DNA of 64,000 nt from Azorinus chamasolen (GCA_963576725.1 OY755246.1:70548371-70612370); one strand, 5' to 3'. Shown: positions 37,901 to 52,900, counted from the stretch's first letter. Made by a program: numbers and translations. The notes: a model not told the origin generated them from the sequence alone.

Positions 37901-40900
37901 AAAGCTTGTCCGGAGTATATCTCCTATTCCTTACCAGCTAAGGATTCCAAATTTGGTGTGTGAGTTCATATTGGGATGGAGGAGTGTCGGGTACCATTTT
38001 CAGATCACTGTGACCTTGACCTTGACCTTTGACCGATTTTACAAAAAGCTTGTCCAGAGCATATCTCCTGTACCTTACCAGATACGGATTCCAAATTTGG
38101 TATGTGAGATCACCTTGAGATGGCAGAGTGTCGCATACCATTTTCAGGTCACCTTGACCTTGACCTTTGACCTCGATTTTACAAAAAGCTTGTCCGGAGC
38201 ATATCTCCTATACCTTAGCAGCTACGGATCCAAAATTTGGTATGTGAGTTCATCTTGGGATGACGGAGTGTCGCGTATCATTTTCAGGTCACTGTGACCT
38301 TGACCTTTGACCTCGATTTTGCAAAAAGCTTATACCTTACCAGCTGCAAAAAGCCTGTCCGGAGTATATCTCCTATACTTTACCAGCTACGGATTCCAAA
38401 TTTGGCGTGTGAGTTCATCTCGGGATGGAGGAATGTCGCGTACCATTTTCAGGTCACTGTGACCTTGACCTTGACCTTCGACCTCGATTTTACAAAAAAG
38501 GTTGTCCAGAGAATATCTCCTATACCTTACCAGCTACGGATTCCAAATTTGGTGTGTGAGTTAATCTTGGGATGGCGGTGTGTCCCGTACCATTTTCAGG
38601 TCACTGTGACCTTGACCTTTGACCTAGATTTTACACAAAGCTTGTCCGGAGCATTTCTCCTATACCTTACCAGCTACGGATTCCAAATTTGGTTTGTGAG
38701 TTCATCTTGGGATGGCGGAGAGTCGTGTACCATTTTCAAATCACTGACCTTGACCTTGACCGTTGACCTCAATTTTACAGTCTGGAGCATATCTCCTATA
38801 CCTAACCAGATACAAAAAGCTTGTCCAGAGCATATCTCCTATACCTTAAACGTTGACAATCAACCCAGGGTCCTTTTTAACGTTGAGAATGACTTAGGGT
38901 CCTTTTTAACTAAGTTTTGACCATTGGCTCTTTTCTTAGCTATCATAATCGTCAAAGGTTCTGTTTCTAATGTTAAGAACTGACTCCTGTGTCATTTTTA
39001 ACAGCATCAAAATTTCATGTTACACCTGCATTACATTGTATTGTTTTTCCGCCAAAATGCATTTCGGTGTCAAACACTTTGGGGGCATTTGTCACCCGTG
39101 ACGACTCTCTTGTTTCACTATATCTTGTACAGTGAAGACAAATACCAACCGTAGCTCTTGTAAAATTGGACAGAACATATAGTCCCTTCTTAAGACCATC
39201 TCCACATCAAGTTTGTTCATCTATGAAAGCCTTAAGCAAAGTCTACCATTAGTGTATGAGGAGTTGGACACACAAGACTTTGTGGTACGTACATACAGAC
39301 CCACATGAGCAAGGAAATGTGACTCTAAGCAAGGCAATGTGACTCTAAGCAAGCATTTCTAACGACCTATCCCATTCTAAAATTCAGACATTTTCTCTGA
39401 GAAATCTCATTGAATATTGGGTTACTACAGTGTCTATATTTAGCTTCTGTAGGAGCTGTCTGATCAGGGTCTGCTCTCTTTGCTTTATAAGATATAGTGT
39501 AGATATGACTATAGTTATGACTATAGTTTGTGTCAGATATGACTATAGTTGTGACTATAGTTTGTGTCAGATATGACTATAGTTATGACTATAGTTTGTC
39601 AGATATGACTATAGTTTGTCAGATATGACTATAGTTATGACTATAGTTTGTGTCAGATATGACTACAGTTATGCCTATAGTTTGTGTCAGATATGACTAT
39701 AGTAATGACTATAGTTTGTGTCAGATATGAATATAGATATAACTATAGTTTGTGTCAGATATGACTATATGTATGACTATAGTTTGTGTCAGATATGACT
39801 AGTTTGTGTCAGATATGACTACAGTTTGTGTCAGATATGACTATTAGTTTGTGTCAGATATGACTTGTTTGTGTCAGATATGACTATAGTTTTGTGTCAG
39901 ATATGACTATAGATATGACTATAGTTTGTGTCAGATATGACTATAGTTATGACTAGTTTGTGTCAGATATGACTATAGTTATGACTATAGTTTGTGTCAG
40001 ATATGACTATAGTTTGTGTCAGATATGACTTTAGTTATGACTATAGTTTGTGTCCATGGGCTATGATAACAACTAATCTAATTAATATTCATGATGTCAT
40101 AACATGTACCGTATTTCAATAATCATACATGAATATTCATGGTGAGAAGTGTTAAAGAAACAGAGCTACAGATAAAGGTGCATACCCAAATACTAACATC
40201 AACATTTCTCAATCAAACCATATACTGTGACCACAATGTAGAATCATCTCTTCGAGACGATTTTAAAGAGTTGCCACAGTATAGGGTTTGGTGCAGAAAT
40301 AAAGGAGTATTCTCCAAAATGTTTAAATTTACACACCTAATTTGGACATTGAGAAATTCTTGATGTGTCATAATGGCTGACATAAGACACATGGCGACCC
40401 CTATAGCTCACCTTGGTGAGCTAAAAATCAGCAAACAGATAACTATGACATCACCAATTCTTGTATAAATATTCATGAGGTGTAGAGTTAAGTAATAACA
40501 TAATTATGTCTGTTATTTAAAAATCATGATAATACTGAATCTGAATGTTCTCCTTTTTAAAAAAGCATTAATAAATTTTGGTAAAATTTATTACAAATTG
40601 TGAAATTTATGTTTTGTATGAATTGCTAATCAGCAATAAGAACCACTTCATGTAAATTGAATGAGCAATTATGCATTTCTTAATGAATGTTTATGGGCAA
40701 AATGGTCACGTCATGAATAGTCATCTTTTTTTGTCGATAATGTAATTTTTTCAAAGGAATATTTGACCTAGATAAAAGCTATAGGATCAGATCTATTACA
40801 ATTCCACATGGAAACAGAGCAGACCTGATCAGACAGCCATACAGGAGCGTTCTGATTTGGGTCTACTCTGTTTGCAAAGGTTTTAACATGCATAACTATA

Positions 40901-43900
40901 AGGCAGTGGTGTAAGTATTTTTACTTTAAGAGCTACATTTATTTACAAGAATGTCAAGAAGGTCAGAAATAATGGCATCATGAATATTAGTTGATTTTTG
41001 TTATAATAGCAAAATATGTACAGATGATTTACTGGTATTGGTAGACACTGTTATAGCATATGTACAGATGATTTACTGGTATAGGTAGACACTGTTATAA
41101 TAGCATATGTACAGATGATTTACTGGTATAGGTAGACACTGTTATAATAGCATATGTACAGATGATCTACTGGTATAGGTAGACACTGTTATAGCATATG
41201 TACAGATGATTTACTGGTATAGGTAGACACTGTTATAATAGCAAAAAAAAAAAAAAAAAAAAAAAAAATATGTACAGATGATCTACTGGTATAGGTAGAC
41301 ACTGTTATAATAGCATATGTACAGATGATCTACTGGTATAGGTAGACACTGTTATAATAGCATATGTACAGATGATCTACTGGTATAGGTAGACACTGTT
41401 ATAATAGCATATGTACAGATGATCTACTGGTATAGGTAGACACCGTTATAATAGCATATGTACAGATGATTTACTGGTATAGGTAGACACTGCAGGGTTA
41501 GATCTGTTATAATAGCATATGTACAGATGATTTACTGGTATATGTACAGATGATTTACTGGTATAGGTACACACTGTTATAATAGCATATGTACAGATGA
41601 TTTACTGGTATAGGTAGACACTGTTATAATAGCATATGTACAGATGATCTACTGGTATAGGTAGACACTGTTATAATAGCATATGTACAGATGATCTACT
41701 GGTATAGGTAGACACGGTTATAATAGCATATGTACAGATGATCTACTGGTATAGGTAGACACTGTTATAATAGCGATATGTACAGATTATCTACTGGTAT
41801 AGGTAGACACTGTTATAATAGCCTATATACAGATGATCTACTGGTATAGGATAGGCACTGTTATAATAGCATATGTACAGATGATCTACTGGTATAGGTA
41901 GGCACTGCAGGGTTAGATCTGTTATAATAGCATATGTACAGATGATTTACTGGTATATGTGCAGATGATTTACTGGTATATGTACAGATGATTTACTAGT
42001 ATAGGTACACACTGTTATAATAGCATATGTACAGATGATCTACTGGTATAGGTAGACACTGTTATAATAGCATATGTACAGATGATCTACTGGTATAGGT
42101 AGACACTACAGGGTTAGATCTGTTATAATAGCATATGTACAGATGATTTACTTGTATAGGTAGACACTGTTATAATAGCATATGTACAGATGATCTACTG
42201 GTATAGGTAGACACTGTTATAATAGCATATGTACAGATGATTTACTTGTATAGGTAGGCACTGTTATAATAGCATATGCACAGATGATCTACTGGTATAG
42301 GTAGACACTGTTATAATAGCATATATGTACAGATGATCTACTATTATAGGTAGACACTGTTATAATAGCATATGTACAGATGATCTACTGGTATAGGTAG
42401 ACACTGTTATAATAGCATATGTACAGATGATTTACTGGTATAGGTAGACACTGCAGGGTTATATCTGTTATAATAGCATATGTACAGATGATTTACTTGT
42501 ATATGTACAGATGATTTACTGGTATATGTACAGATTATTTACTGGTATAGGTACACACTGTTATAATAGCATATGTACAGATGATCTACTGGTATAGGTA
42601 GACACTGTTATAATAGCATATGTACAGATGATTTACTGGTATAGGTAGACACTGTTATAATAGCATATGTACAGATGATTTACTGGTATATGTAGACACT
42701 GCAGGGTCAGATCTGTTATAATAGCATATGTACAGATGATTTACTGGTATAGGTAGACACTGCAGGGTTAGATCTGTTATAATAGCATATGTACAGATGA
42801 TTTACTGGTATAGGTAGACACTGCAGGGTCAGATCTGTTATAATAGCATATATACAGATGATTTACTGGTATAGGTACACACTGCAGGGTCAGATCTGTT
42901 ATAATAGCATATATACAGATGATTTACTGGTATAGGTAGACACTGCAGGGTCAGATCTGTTATAATAGCATATGTACAGATGATTTACTGGTATAGGTAG
43001 ACACTGTTATAATAGCATATGTACAGATGATTTACTGGTATAGGTACACACTGCAGGGTCAGATCTGTTATAATAGCATATGTACAGATGATTTACTGGT
43101 ATAGGTAGACACTGCAGGGTTAGATCTGTTATAATAGCATATGTACAGATGATTTACTGGTATAGGTACACACTGCAGGGTCAGATCTGTTATAATTTCA
43201 TATTAAGTAAACAGAGCAGAGCTCCTACAGGAGCCATCTAATCTGAGTCTACTGTATGCAAAGTTGTGAACAAGCATTTATATGAGATAAAGGGTTAAAA
43301 ATATATTAAAGTAATTACTTTGTTATTGAAACAGGACAATATAATTATGTGACGAAAGTACATATAGCAGGTATTTAGGGTATGCTAGCACATATAGCAG
43401 GTATACAGGGTATGATAGTACATATAGCAGGTATATGTGGTATGACAGAACATATAGCAGGTCTATAGGATATGATAGAACATATAGCAGGTATATGCGG
43501 TATGATAGAACATATAGTAGGTGTATAGGATATGATAGAACATATAGTAGGTCTATAGGGTATGAAAGGATATATAGCAGATATATTGGGTATGAGAGAA
43601 CATATAACAGGTATATAGCCTAGGGTATGATAGTACAAATAGCACATATATAGGGTATGATAGAACATATAGCACGTATACAGGGTATGATAGAACATAT
43701 AGCACGTATACAGGGTATGAGAGTATGATAGTACATATGACAGGTGTACCGGGGACAGTTTATATACAAAGTACCGGTATGTGAATACAGGACAATATCA
43801 GTTATTCTAGTCAACCTATCCCTGTTACGTTACTTACAGCTATTTGTCCTGTGCCACCAGCAGCCGCTGTCACTAACACTGTCTCTCCTGGCTTCAATTC

Positions 43901-46900
43901 ACCAACCTGTCACACAAAAGAATCTCGCAGCTTCAGCATAATTCAATCTCAAGTATTATCTGTAGTATTTTCACAATACACTACATGGGTAACCTGTACT
44001 ACAACTTTAGCCCAATAATATACAATGTACAAACTGTAACACAACATTATGAACAATGCACAATGGTAGACAACTGACACAGGGCGGCGGCCATGGGAGA
44101 CAGATGCTCCAACCAGGTTTTTTCTAAATTGCAGTTCCGTCAAACAGAAAATGGACATGTGACAGATCCGAAAGGGTCTCTTACACCCTACAGTTCTCTG
44201 TACTAATGCTCTGTGCCAAATATCAGGAAGCTGGCAGAAATTATTTGGTGACAACGACAACAACGCAAGACGGACAGTTATCCCTTTATGTCGTCTCTGT
44301 GAAACGCAGGCGACACAATAATTTACAATAAGGTAATATTTTGATAATTCTGTATATATTACAATTACAAACAAGATCTAATTGTAACAGAATCTGTTAC
44401 AGAATGTCCCCCAAACGAAACTGATATCTGGTATTGATGAACAAAATATCTTTCAACCAATCACAGGCCTTCACTGAGTTACCATGGCAACCAACACTTT
44501 TGAAAGACCTGCCATTATGTTTCGGGTACCCATATACCCCTACTGACCAAATTTCCAAGAAATCTAATATGTAAATTGTGGCTAATCAGAGGACACCACA
44601 TCATTACCATGGCAACCACGTCCTTCAAAACAACTTGATTGACTTTGGGTTACCCAAATACCCCTAAATGCCAATTTTCAGCAAAATCAAACAATATCTA
44701 AATTTGACCAATCAGAGCCCATCATTCACTTACCATGGCAACCAATTCTTTCGAAAGATCTACCAATCAATTTGGAGTGCCAAAATATTTCGACATACCA
44801 ATTTTCAGCAAAAAAGATCTTTTTCCATTCAGTTACAATGGCAACCAATTCTTCTGAAAGACCTACTAATCAATTTGGAGTGCCAAAATATCACAATATC
44901 CCAATCAAAGTGACGGTAAACAGAAAGTAGATGAACAACAGACCTGAAAAGGGGATACACTGTATAACTCAGTATGATTATGCTTCAGACCAAATATCAA
45001 ATCATTCCAGTGTACAAAAGGCAAGAAATCTTTGACAAAATTTTTGTCATTAAAAATCAAAATAGTTCAATGAAAGTGTCGGCAAACAGGAAGTAGATGA
45101 ACGACAGACCTGAAAAGAGGAGACACGGTTCAACTGACTATGATTATGCTTCAGACCAAATATCAAATCATTCCAGCATACACCAGCCAAGAAATCTCTG
45201 ACAAAAATTTTACAGGACGGACATACAGACATATGGGACGTACAGGACATATGTATGGACAAGGGTAAAACTTAATGCCCCCATCGCCTAAAGTATTGGA
45301 GCAGTGTGTGACACAAACTTGCTATACAGAATACCTTAAATTGATTACGAGAAAGGCCATAACACTGACGTTGTTGGTCACATTTTTAAATTAAACACCT
45401 GCTATAAACCATTTCCACGTAATAAATATCTGTAGAGGAGCAGTGTGTGGGCAAAAAGACTTTCAGGACATACGGACAGTAAGGATAGTCGGCTAGAGCT
45501 AATTTATATACCCCCACCCAAACACCCACCAACCCACTTACACATACACCCACATGTGGCAGCAGATTGTAGCAGACCACAAATTTTGCAGATACAATAT
45601 GTAGTTAAGTGTTAACCCTTTACTCCATGATTATTCATGTTCAATATCCAATAATGAATATTTGTTAAATTAAGTTTTTATTAAAATTGCATATGAACAC
45701 AAGACATTTTGGCTCAAGCAGAAATTGTAGACTCAGATCTGTATTATACCAATTATTAACTTGATAAGCAGTCGGAGCAGACACTCATCAGACGGCTCCT
45801 ACAAGAGCCGTCTGATCTGTTTCTACTGTTTGCAAAGGTGTAGAAAAGTGTATTTATGGAGTAAAGAGTTAATTGTTAGTTCAAACTCCTTGATTTAGAA
45901 TATCTAAAATGAGAAGTGAACTTTACCTTGTCCAATGAGATTGTAGCCGTGTTAGAATATCTAAAATGAGAAGTGAACTTTACCTTGTCCAGTGAGATTG
46001 TAGCCGTGTTAGAATATCTAAAATGAGAAGTGAACTTTACCTTGTCCAATGAGATTGTAGCCGTGTTCCCACTGAGGATAAAGGGAAGATACTCTGCCTT
46101 CAGGTCTGGAAGTGGTATGGTTACACTGGCTTTGATCAGCTGCAATAATAACACACAACTCCAGGAATATTCATGTAAGAAGTAATGATGTCATGATCAT
46201 TAATGAGCTGTACCGGTATTTATTAATGAGCTGTACCGGTATCTATTAATGAGCTGTACCGGTATTTATTAATGAGCTGTACCGGTATTTATTAATGAGC
46301 TGTACCGGTATTTATTAAAGAGCTGTTTTATTAATGAGCTGTACCGGTATTTATTAATGAGCTGTACCGATATTTTCATAATAATGTTTAACCAAGGCAG
46401 AAAGTATAAAATTACATCTATATTATGTCATAAGCAAACAGAACATAACCTGATCAGACGGCTCCTGTAGGAGCCGTCTGATCTGGGTCTATTCTGTTTG
46501 CAGAGTCATAGAAAGACGTATTTATGGAGTAAAGGGAAAATAGTGTAGATACTAATGTAAAGCTAAATGACGAATATTCTAAATTTTGTTTAAAGAATTT
46601 TTATTTTACAAACTTCAACACTGCATACAAACATTTTTACCAGCAAAATTAATCAGTAGATACTTTAATCTTGGTATGATGATTCAAATAAAAACGTACA
46701 AAGAATATTATAAGCAAGACAGTGTCCATTATGACTATGAATTGATCTATTTTTGCATTAAACATATGAACTAAGGAAATCTATAAGCCACGGCAAACAG
46801 TAGAGAACTAGATCAGTACTAGAGCAGGTCAAACCTGGATGAGACAGGAGCTGTGACCAGCTTGCATTGGTGTACATGTATCAGTTAAGGGTTACCTGAA

Positions 46901-49900
46901 AAACAAGCTGTGCATTCATAGTGGATATTGATAATCTGAATAGCAAGCTGTGCATTCATAGTGGATATTGGTGATCTGAATAGCAAGCTGTGATTTCATA
47001 GTGGATATTGATATTCTGACTAGCAAGCTGTGCATTCATAGTGGATATTGATAATCTGAATAGCAAGCTGTGCATTCATAGTGGATATTGATAATCTGAC
47101 TAGCAAGCTGTGCATTCATAGTGGATATTGATAATCTGACTAGCAAGCTGTGCATTCATAGTACATATTGATCATATGAATAGCAAGCTGTGCATTCATA
47201 GTACATATTGATCATATGAATAGCAAGTTACAAGGGTTTAATTTTCACCAATATTATGAGGATTTCATGTTATACAGAACAAACCAATATTCCAATATTC
47301 ATCCATGGATTTAATGCTCTCCCTCATAGAGATGCCTTTTGTTAACCTTTCAAACAGAGTAGAACCAGATCAGAAAGCTCCGGTAAAAGCCATCTGATCA
47401 GGGTCTGCACTATTTGCTAAACTCTTTGAATTCATATCAATACAAAAAGGAGCCATCTGACCTTGGTCGTCTCTGTTTGCAAAGGCATGAAAAGGTGTTT
47501 ATATGAAATAAATCATTAATTTCTTTACAAAAATATAAGTTACTCATCATCCAAATTGTTTGTAAAAGTTATCACAGATTTGCATATGGCGGTGAAATAT
47601 CTACCGAAATGGTGGTGATGATCAAACTGGTATAAGAATATAGATTTTTGATTATGACACAAGCCTTTCGCAAACCCTTGTTCAGATTCCTTCCTTTCCT
47701 ACCTTGCTTTTTTCCAGTTCAAACGACATACCGCTATTCTCCTTTATGACAACCAGATCCTGCAGTACACCTGCACTAAAGTTTCAAAGTGCAATGACTC
47801 ACCTCTGTCTAATGATAGAATCCATTCAGTATGAAAGACTATAATTCATGAGAAATGACAAACAGTGAAGACACTGATCACAAGATTCTTCTAAACATTC
47901 TTTGATCTGGATATACCCTGTTTGCTCATGCTAGTACACTAGTTAGCCACATTCAAAGGGTTAACAATTAGCATGCTTAGCCGATATCTGCCCACACAAA
48001 ATGCTGTTCATAATTAGCATGCTTAGCCGATATCTGCCCACACGAAATGCTGTCAACATCACTTTAAAAGTGGAATTTTCATCCCTTTCTTTTGGAACTA
48101 CTCTCAATGTTTAACATAGTTTGGATCCTGTTTAGATATTTTAGTTACTAGGAGTTCAGGTAAATAATTAAGACATTCTGTCAAACCATACTATGGCTTA
48201 ACCTTTTCCCTAATGGACATTTTATACATTAATTGGTCACCCCATGAATATTCAGTAACTTTAAAGTTTATAATGTACAATTTTCAAAAGAATGTTTTGC
48301 TTTGACAAAGACTGATCTACTGTATATAATTCTATAAGCAAACAGAGCAGACCCTGATCAGATGGCTCCTACAAGAGCTGTCTGATCTGAGTCATCTCTG
48401 TTTGCAAATGAATGAAAATGTATTTATATGAAGGAAAGGCTAAAGAAAGAGTGCAAAAGGGATAAAGGAAACAGGACAAGGTTTGTGCATTTCAATGACA
48501 ATGACTACACTGCCTTGTGTACTAAGGAATGCTAATATAAGGTTCTAGCTGATTCTGTGACATTTCTAGGATTCTGAAAATGACTCTTTAAAAATGAGTC
48601 ATTGACACAACAGGAACATTGCTACAACAGGAACCCCATCCAAGCCAAATTTGAACTTTTTCACAACTGTTTATTAATACTACATAAATATGATTGTCCT
48701 ACAATGCTTATTTTGTTGCCATTGAAATCAGAATTTTATGTGGATGACCTATAGTAATTGTTTGAAATCTCGCCACAAGTTCTGGTTTGTTACAGAACAA
48801 TAGGCCACAGATGTCCTTTACATACTACATTGTATATATACTGTTGCCTATCACGAGGGCTACATTGTTTATATACTGTTGCCTATCACGAGGGCTACAT
48901 TGTATATATACTGTTGCCTATCACGAGGGCTACATTGTATATATACTGTTGCCTATCACGAGGGCTACATTGTATATATACTGTTGCCTATCACGAGGGC
49001 TACATTGTATACATACTGTTGCCTATCACGAGGGCTATAACCCTGCATGTTCACATAATGACTAATCATCCTACAAAATTCCATGACTCAAATGGGCAAA
49101 TAAGTTACAGTTACATAAAACACAAAACATATGACCTATAGTAATTGTTTGAAATCTCGCCACAAGTTCTGATCTCGCCCTGATCTGGGTCTACTCTGTT
49201 AGCATATATATGAAAAGGCATTTGTATGAAGAATAAGGTTGTTATCAAGGATTCCATTTTTGAAAAGAGTAAACCTGCAACTTTCATGTTTAGTCATTAT
49301 AAACCAAAATCAATTGTCTCGAAAAATAGATGAATTTCCCCGAATCTAAGAAACTGTCACAGATCATTTTCTAGCAAATATTTGCCGACCACCGATTCAT
49401 CAGATTCTGTAGACTATACAATATTTACCATGTATTCCCTAAAAGCACCAAGTGCAAGATACATTACTGCCTGTCCTACTTTCAGTTCACAATTTGGGCC
49501 CGTTGCTACCACCTCTCCTATACCCTATAACACAACAAACATGTTAGCCATATCTCAACAACCAACATATATCAAACTAACTAATCAGTTTAACGAATTC
49601 CCTCATATTGACACCTTTAGACACCTCTGCAAAAGTCACTTTTTGAAACCATTGCAATAAATAAAGCATTTGCTATTTGAAACCTTTGTGATAAAAAGAG
49701 AATTTGGTACATAGGAACAATTGGTCTATTTATCACAATGGTTTCTGAACTACACAGATCTAAACTTATCCATTTCTCTAGTAAATGCTCTTTTTCAGTA
49801 GATTTATTCGAAGAAGTTGGGTATAAAAACAGCCATTGAGGGAATGGGTCAACATTCCCTGACATGTTTGTTATATACATGTACATGTAATTTGAAACTG

Positions 49901-52900
49901 AAGTACATGTATCTGGCATCCTCCATCATCATCATCCCTACACCAGAAAATGTCATATAAATTTATCACAGATGATTTTCCAACCTTTCCCTCACCCTAT
50001 CAGAGAAGCAATTTGTTGAATCTGACAGCAGCAGTATTGCACTTTCTCGCTGGATGGAACCTGATGAGTCAGTATCGGCAAACAAGCCTGTGTTAGTCAC
50101 ATGCAATACAGACAAGCCTGTGTTAGTCACATGCAATACAGACAAGTCTGTGTTAGTCACATGCAATACAGACAAGCCTGGGTTAGTCACATGCAATACA
50201 GACAAGCCTGTGTTAGTCACATGCAATACAGACAAGCCTGTGTTAGTCACATGCAATACAGACAAGCCTGGGTTAGTCACATGCAATACAGACAAGCCTG
50301 TGTTAGTCACATGCAATACACTGTGTTATACCAAGATGAGACTTTCACCTTGCAATGAGAACTCTTTGATTTATTAATGTCATTGAAGTTGAACACAAAC
50401 TTATTAGATATATTTAGCAAACCAGAAGTTTTAAAGACAAACAACTTAAGCTTAATGCAATAAAGAAACAATGCAGAAAGCAAGCTTAATGCAATACAGA
50501 AACAATGCAGAAAGAAAGCTTAATGCATTACAGAAGCAATGCAGAAAGCAAGCTTAATGCATTACAGAAACAATGCAAAAAGCTTCTTAGCTTTCTACTT
50601 TAAGCCTTTACTCCATGAATATTCATGTACGAAATAATAACATCATGGACATTAATTAATAATTTTTATAATGGCCAATGAACACAATTTTTGACTTTGA
50701 TAGAATCTGAAGAATCATATTTATATTATTTCATAAACAAACAGAGCAGACCCTGATCAGATGGCTCCTGGGAGCTGTCTGATCTGGGTCTTCTCTATTT
50801 GCAAATGTATTTAAAGGCATTTATATGGAGTAGAGGGTTAAGCTTCCACCAGCCTTAAAGAGCCAAACGTTAAAGAGCCACTTTTGTCATGTTTTAGTGT
50901 ACTGACCAAACGTTAGCCACTTTTGTCATGTTTTACTGTACTGACTACTGACTTGCCCCTGATCAGTTTGCTCATACACAATAACACATGATTTAAGTTT
51001 TACCCTTATTCCGCTATCTTAACCCTTTCCTCCATAAATACACCTTTCTATGCCTCTGTAAAAGTTAGCTGTTGAAACCATTGCGATAAATAGAGCATTT
51101 GCTCCTATAGGAGCAAATGCTCTATTTATCACAATGGTTTCAAACTACAAAATTCTAAACTTTTCCTTTTCTCTAGTTAATGCTCCTTTTTGGTAGATTT
51201 TTTCAAAGTGGTTGGATCTAAAAATAGCCTATGAGGGAATGGGTTAAACATGACTCCCATTTGTAAACAACTGAGATCCAGATGTAACTTGGTGTCTCAC
51301 CAGGATCCAAGCAGTTTGACACTCAGTCAATAGATTCTCACAGACTCCAGTGAATCAGACGTAGTCAATATTGAAGAGACCCAAATGTGAGTAGATATCA
51401 ATACAGAAAGCTGGCTTCCTAAGGTAACAGCCATTGACAGGTTCCTGTTACAATTGTGAAAGACCTTTATGGTAACACACAACGCTAAAGCAATACAGTC
51501 CACCTCTGTTAAGCAGCCATTCATACATCAATATAATGTAATACATGTAGTTCAATCATTAATGAATACATTGTATTTCTTATTTGAATATAACATACAC
51601 TTTTTAAATGATTTCGCCAAACCTAAGCAGTTTGAAATAAAAACATAAAAATAAAAACTAAATATAGGTGATGTACCCATGATACTGGCCCAAATGACCA
51701 AAACTGCTCAAAATTCAACGGGAAATAATTCTGCAATGCTTGGCAGGCTGGCACTAACCACATGGAAATTGTGACTTATACATCTGCTATTCGTGGTTAC
51801 TATGTATGCCAAATATAATTCAATAATGACAAAAATACTCAAAGTTCAAGGGGAGAGAATTCTGCAGTGCTTAGGGCTAAACACATGAAAATTGCATCTT
51901 GCACATCTACTATTTATTGTTATTATGCACACCAACTACAAATTTAAACTTTCAAATTGAAGGAGAAGTTTGGAACACCAACTATCCATGTTATATGTCC
52001 AAATGACAAAAAATACTGAAAGTTCAAGGGGAGGTGATTCTGCAATGAGTGGTGCTAAACAAATGTTAATTGCATTTTGCACATCTATTAATTGTGGTTA
52101 TTATGATTGACAAGTATCAATTCAATAACTTTCATATTGAAGGAGAAGTTATTTTATCCAGTCACCAGGCTTCTCTAGTGACATAATAAAGGGGGTGCAA
52201 ATAAACTTAGGTTTATTAGGTTACTTCCGGTAGTGGAAGGTTTATTAGGTTAGTAGATAGGCGTAATGATTCTATAACCATGGAACTATTTTAGTTTTCT
52301 GTAAATATTCATAAACATGTTGATGGAATAGATCTAACAGATCTATTTGGTCACCAGAAGAATTATTCAAATGAGAAAAAATAAAAAAATAATTGGCTAC
52401 AGCTGGATTCGAACCCGCGCCTGATCCTACAAAAACTAATTCTAATCTCTCTAGAGACGTCGCCCTTACCGATTACGCCACTGAGGCCACATACAAAATG
52501 ACGTTGATTTATTAGTTTTATTAATTTAATCCACCGCTGGCAAAACCCGTTTTTGATAAAATCAAACCTGGAAGCAAAGATTGGCAGATAAATAGTAAAT
52601 GTTTTCTTTTCCCTCTCATGATTATTTGATTGATAAACTCTTACAGGGGCGGTGATAGTCATAAACCTAAATATAGCCTGTTCAGTTCCATCGATTTCTG
52701 AGTGACGTTAGGTAGAATCTAAAAATAGAAACCGAGACTACGTAACTCGAATTTGACCAAAGAATATAGATCATGTCTGTTTGAAATAACTTATCGACCC
52801 TCGATTCAAATCATCTTATTTTTCAAATTCAACCACGTTTCCCTTCTAGTAATACAAGTATCGAAACTATATTCCTCTGCGGTAGCTCATTAGATCTATT

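Noticed and set aside
37291..38920. Two frames of about 210 codons with [18 protein letters not shown] repeats
   Set aside because: Translation of the 140-bp dispersed repeat array with a GT-rich leader; the same units occur as non-coding repeats.
43949..44374. 141-codon minus-strand frame in intron 5
   Set aside because: Starts inside an intron, reads through what looks like a dispersed repeat, and has no splice junction linking it to the PTGR3-like exons.
45876..46154. Separate 92-codon gene on the minus strand
   Set aside because: It is exon 4 of the PTGR3-like gene read through its triplicated donor, not an independent gene.
50054..50377. [16 protein letters not shown] frames on both strands
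   Set aside because: A 30-bp repeat keeps several frames open by arithmetic; three overlapping frames cannot all be real and none has support.
52395..52488. Functional tRNA gene on the minus strand
   Set aside because: The A and B boxes are present, but the acceptor stem has two mismatches and the variable region is irregular. A SINE head or pseudo-tRNA is more likely.
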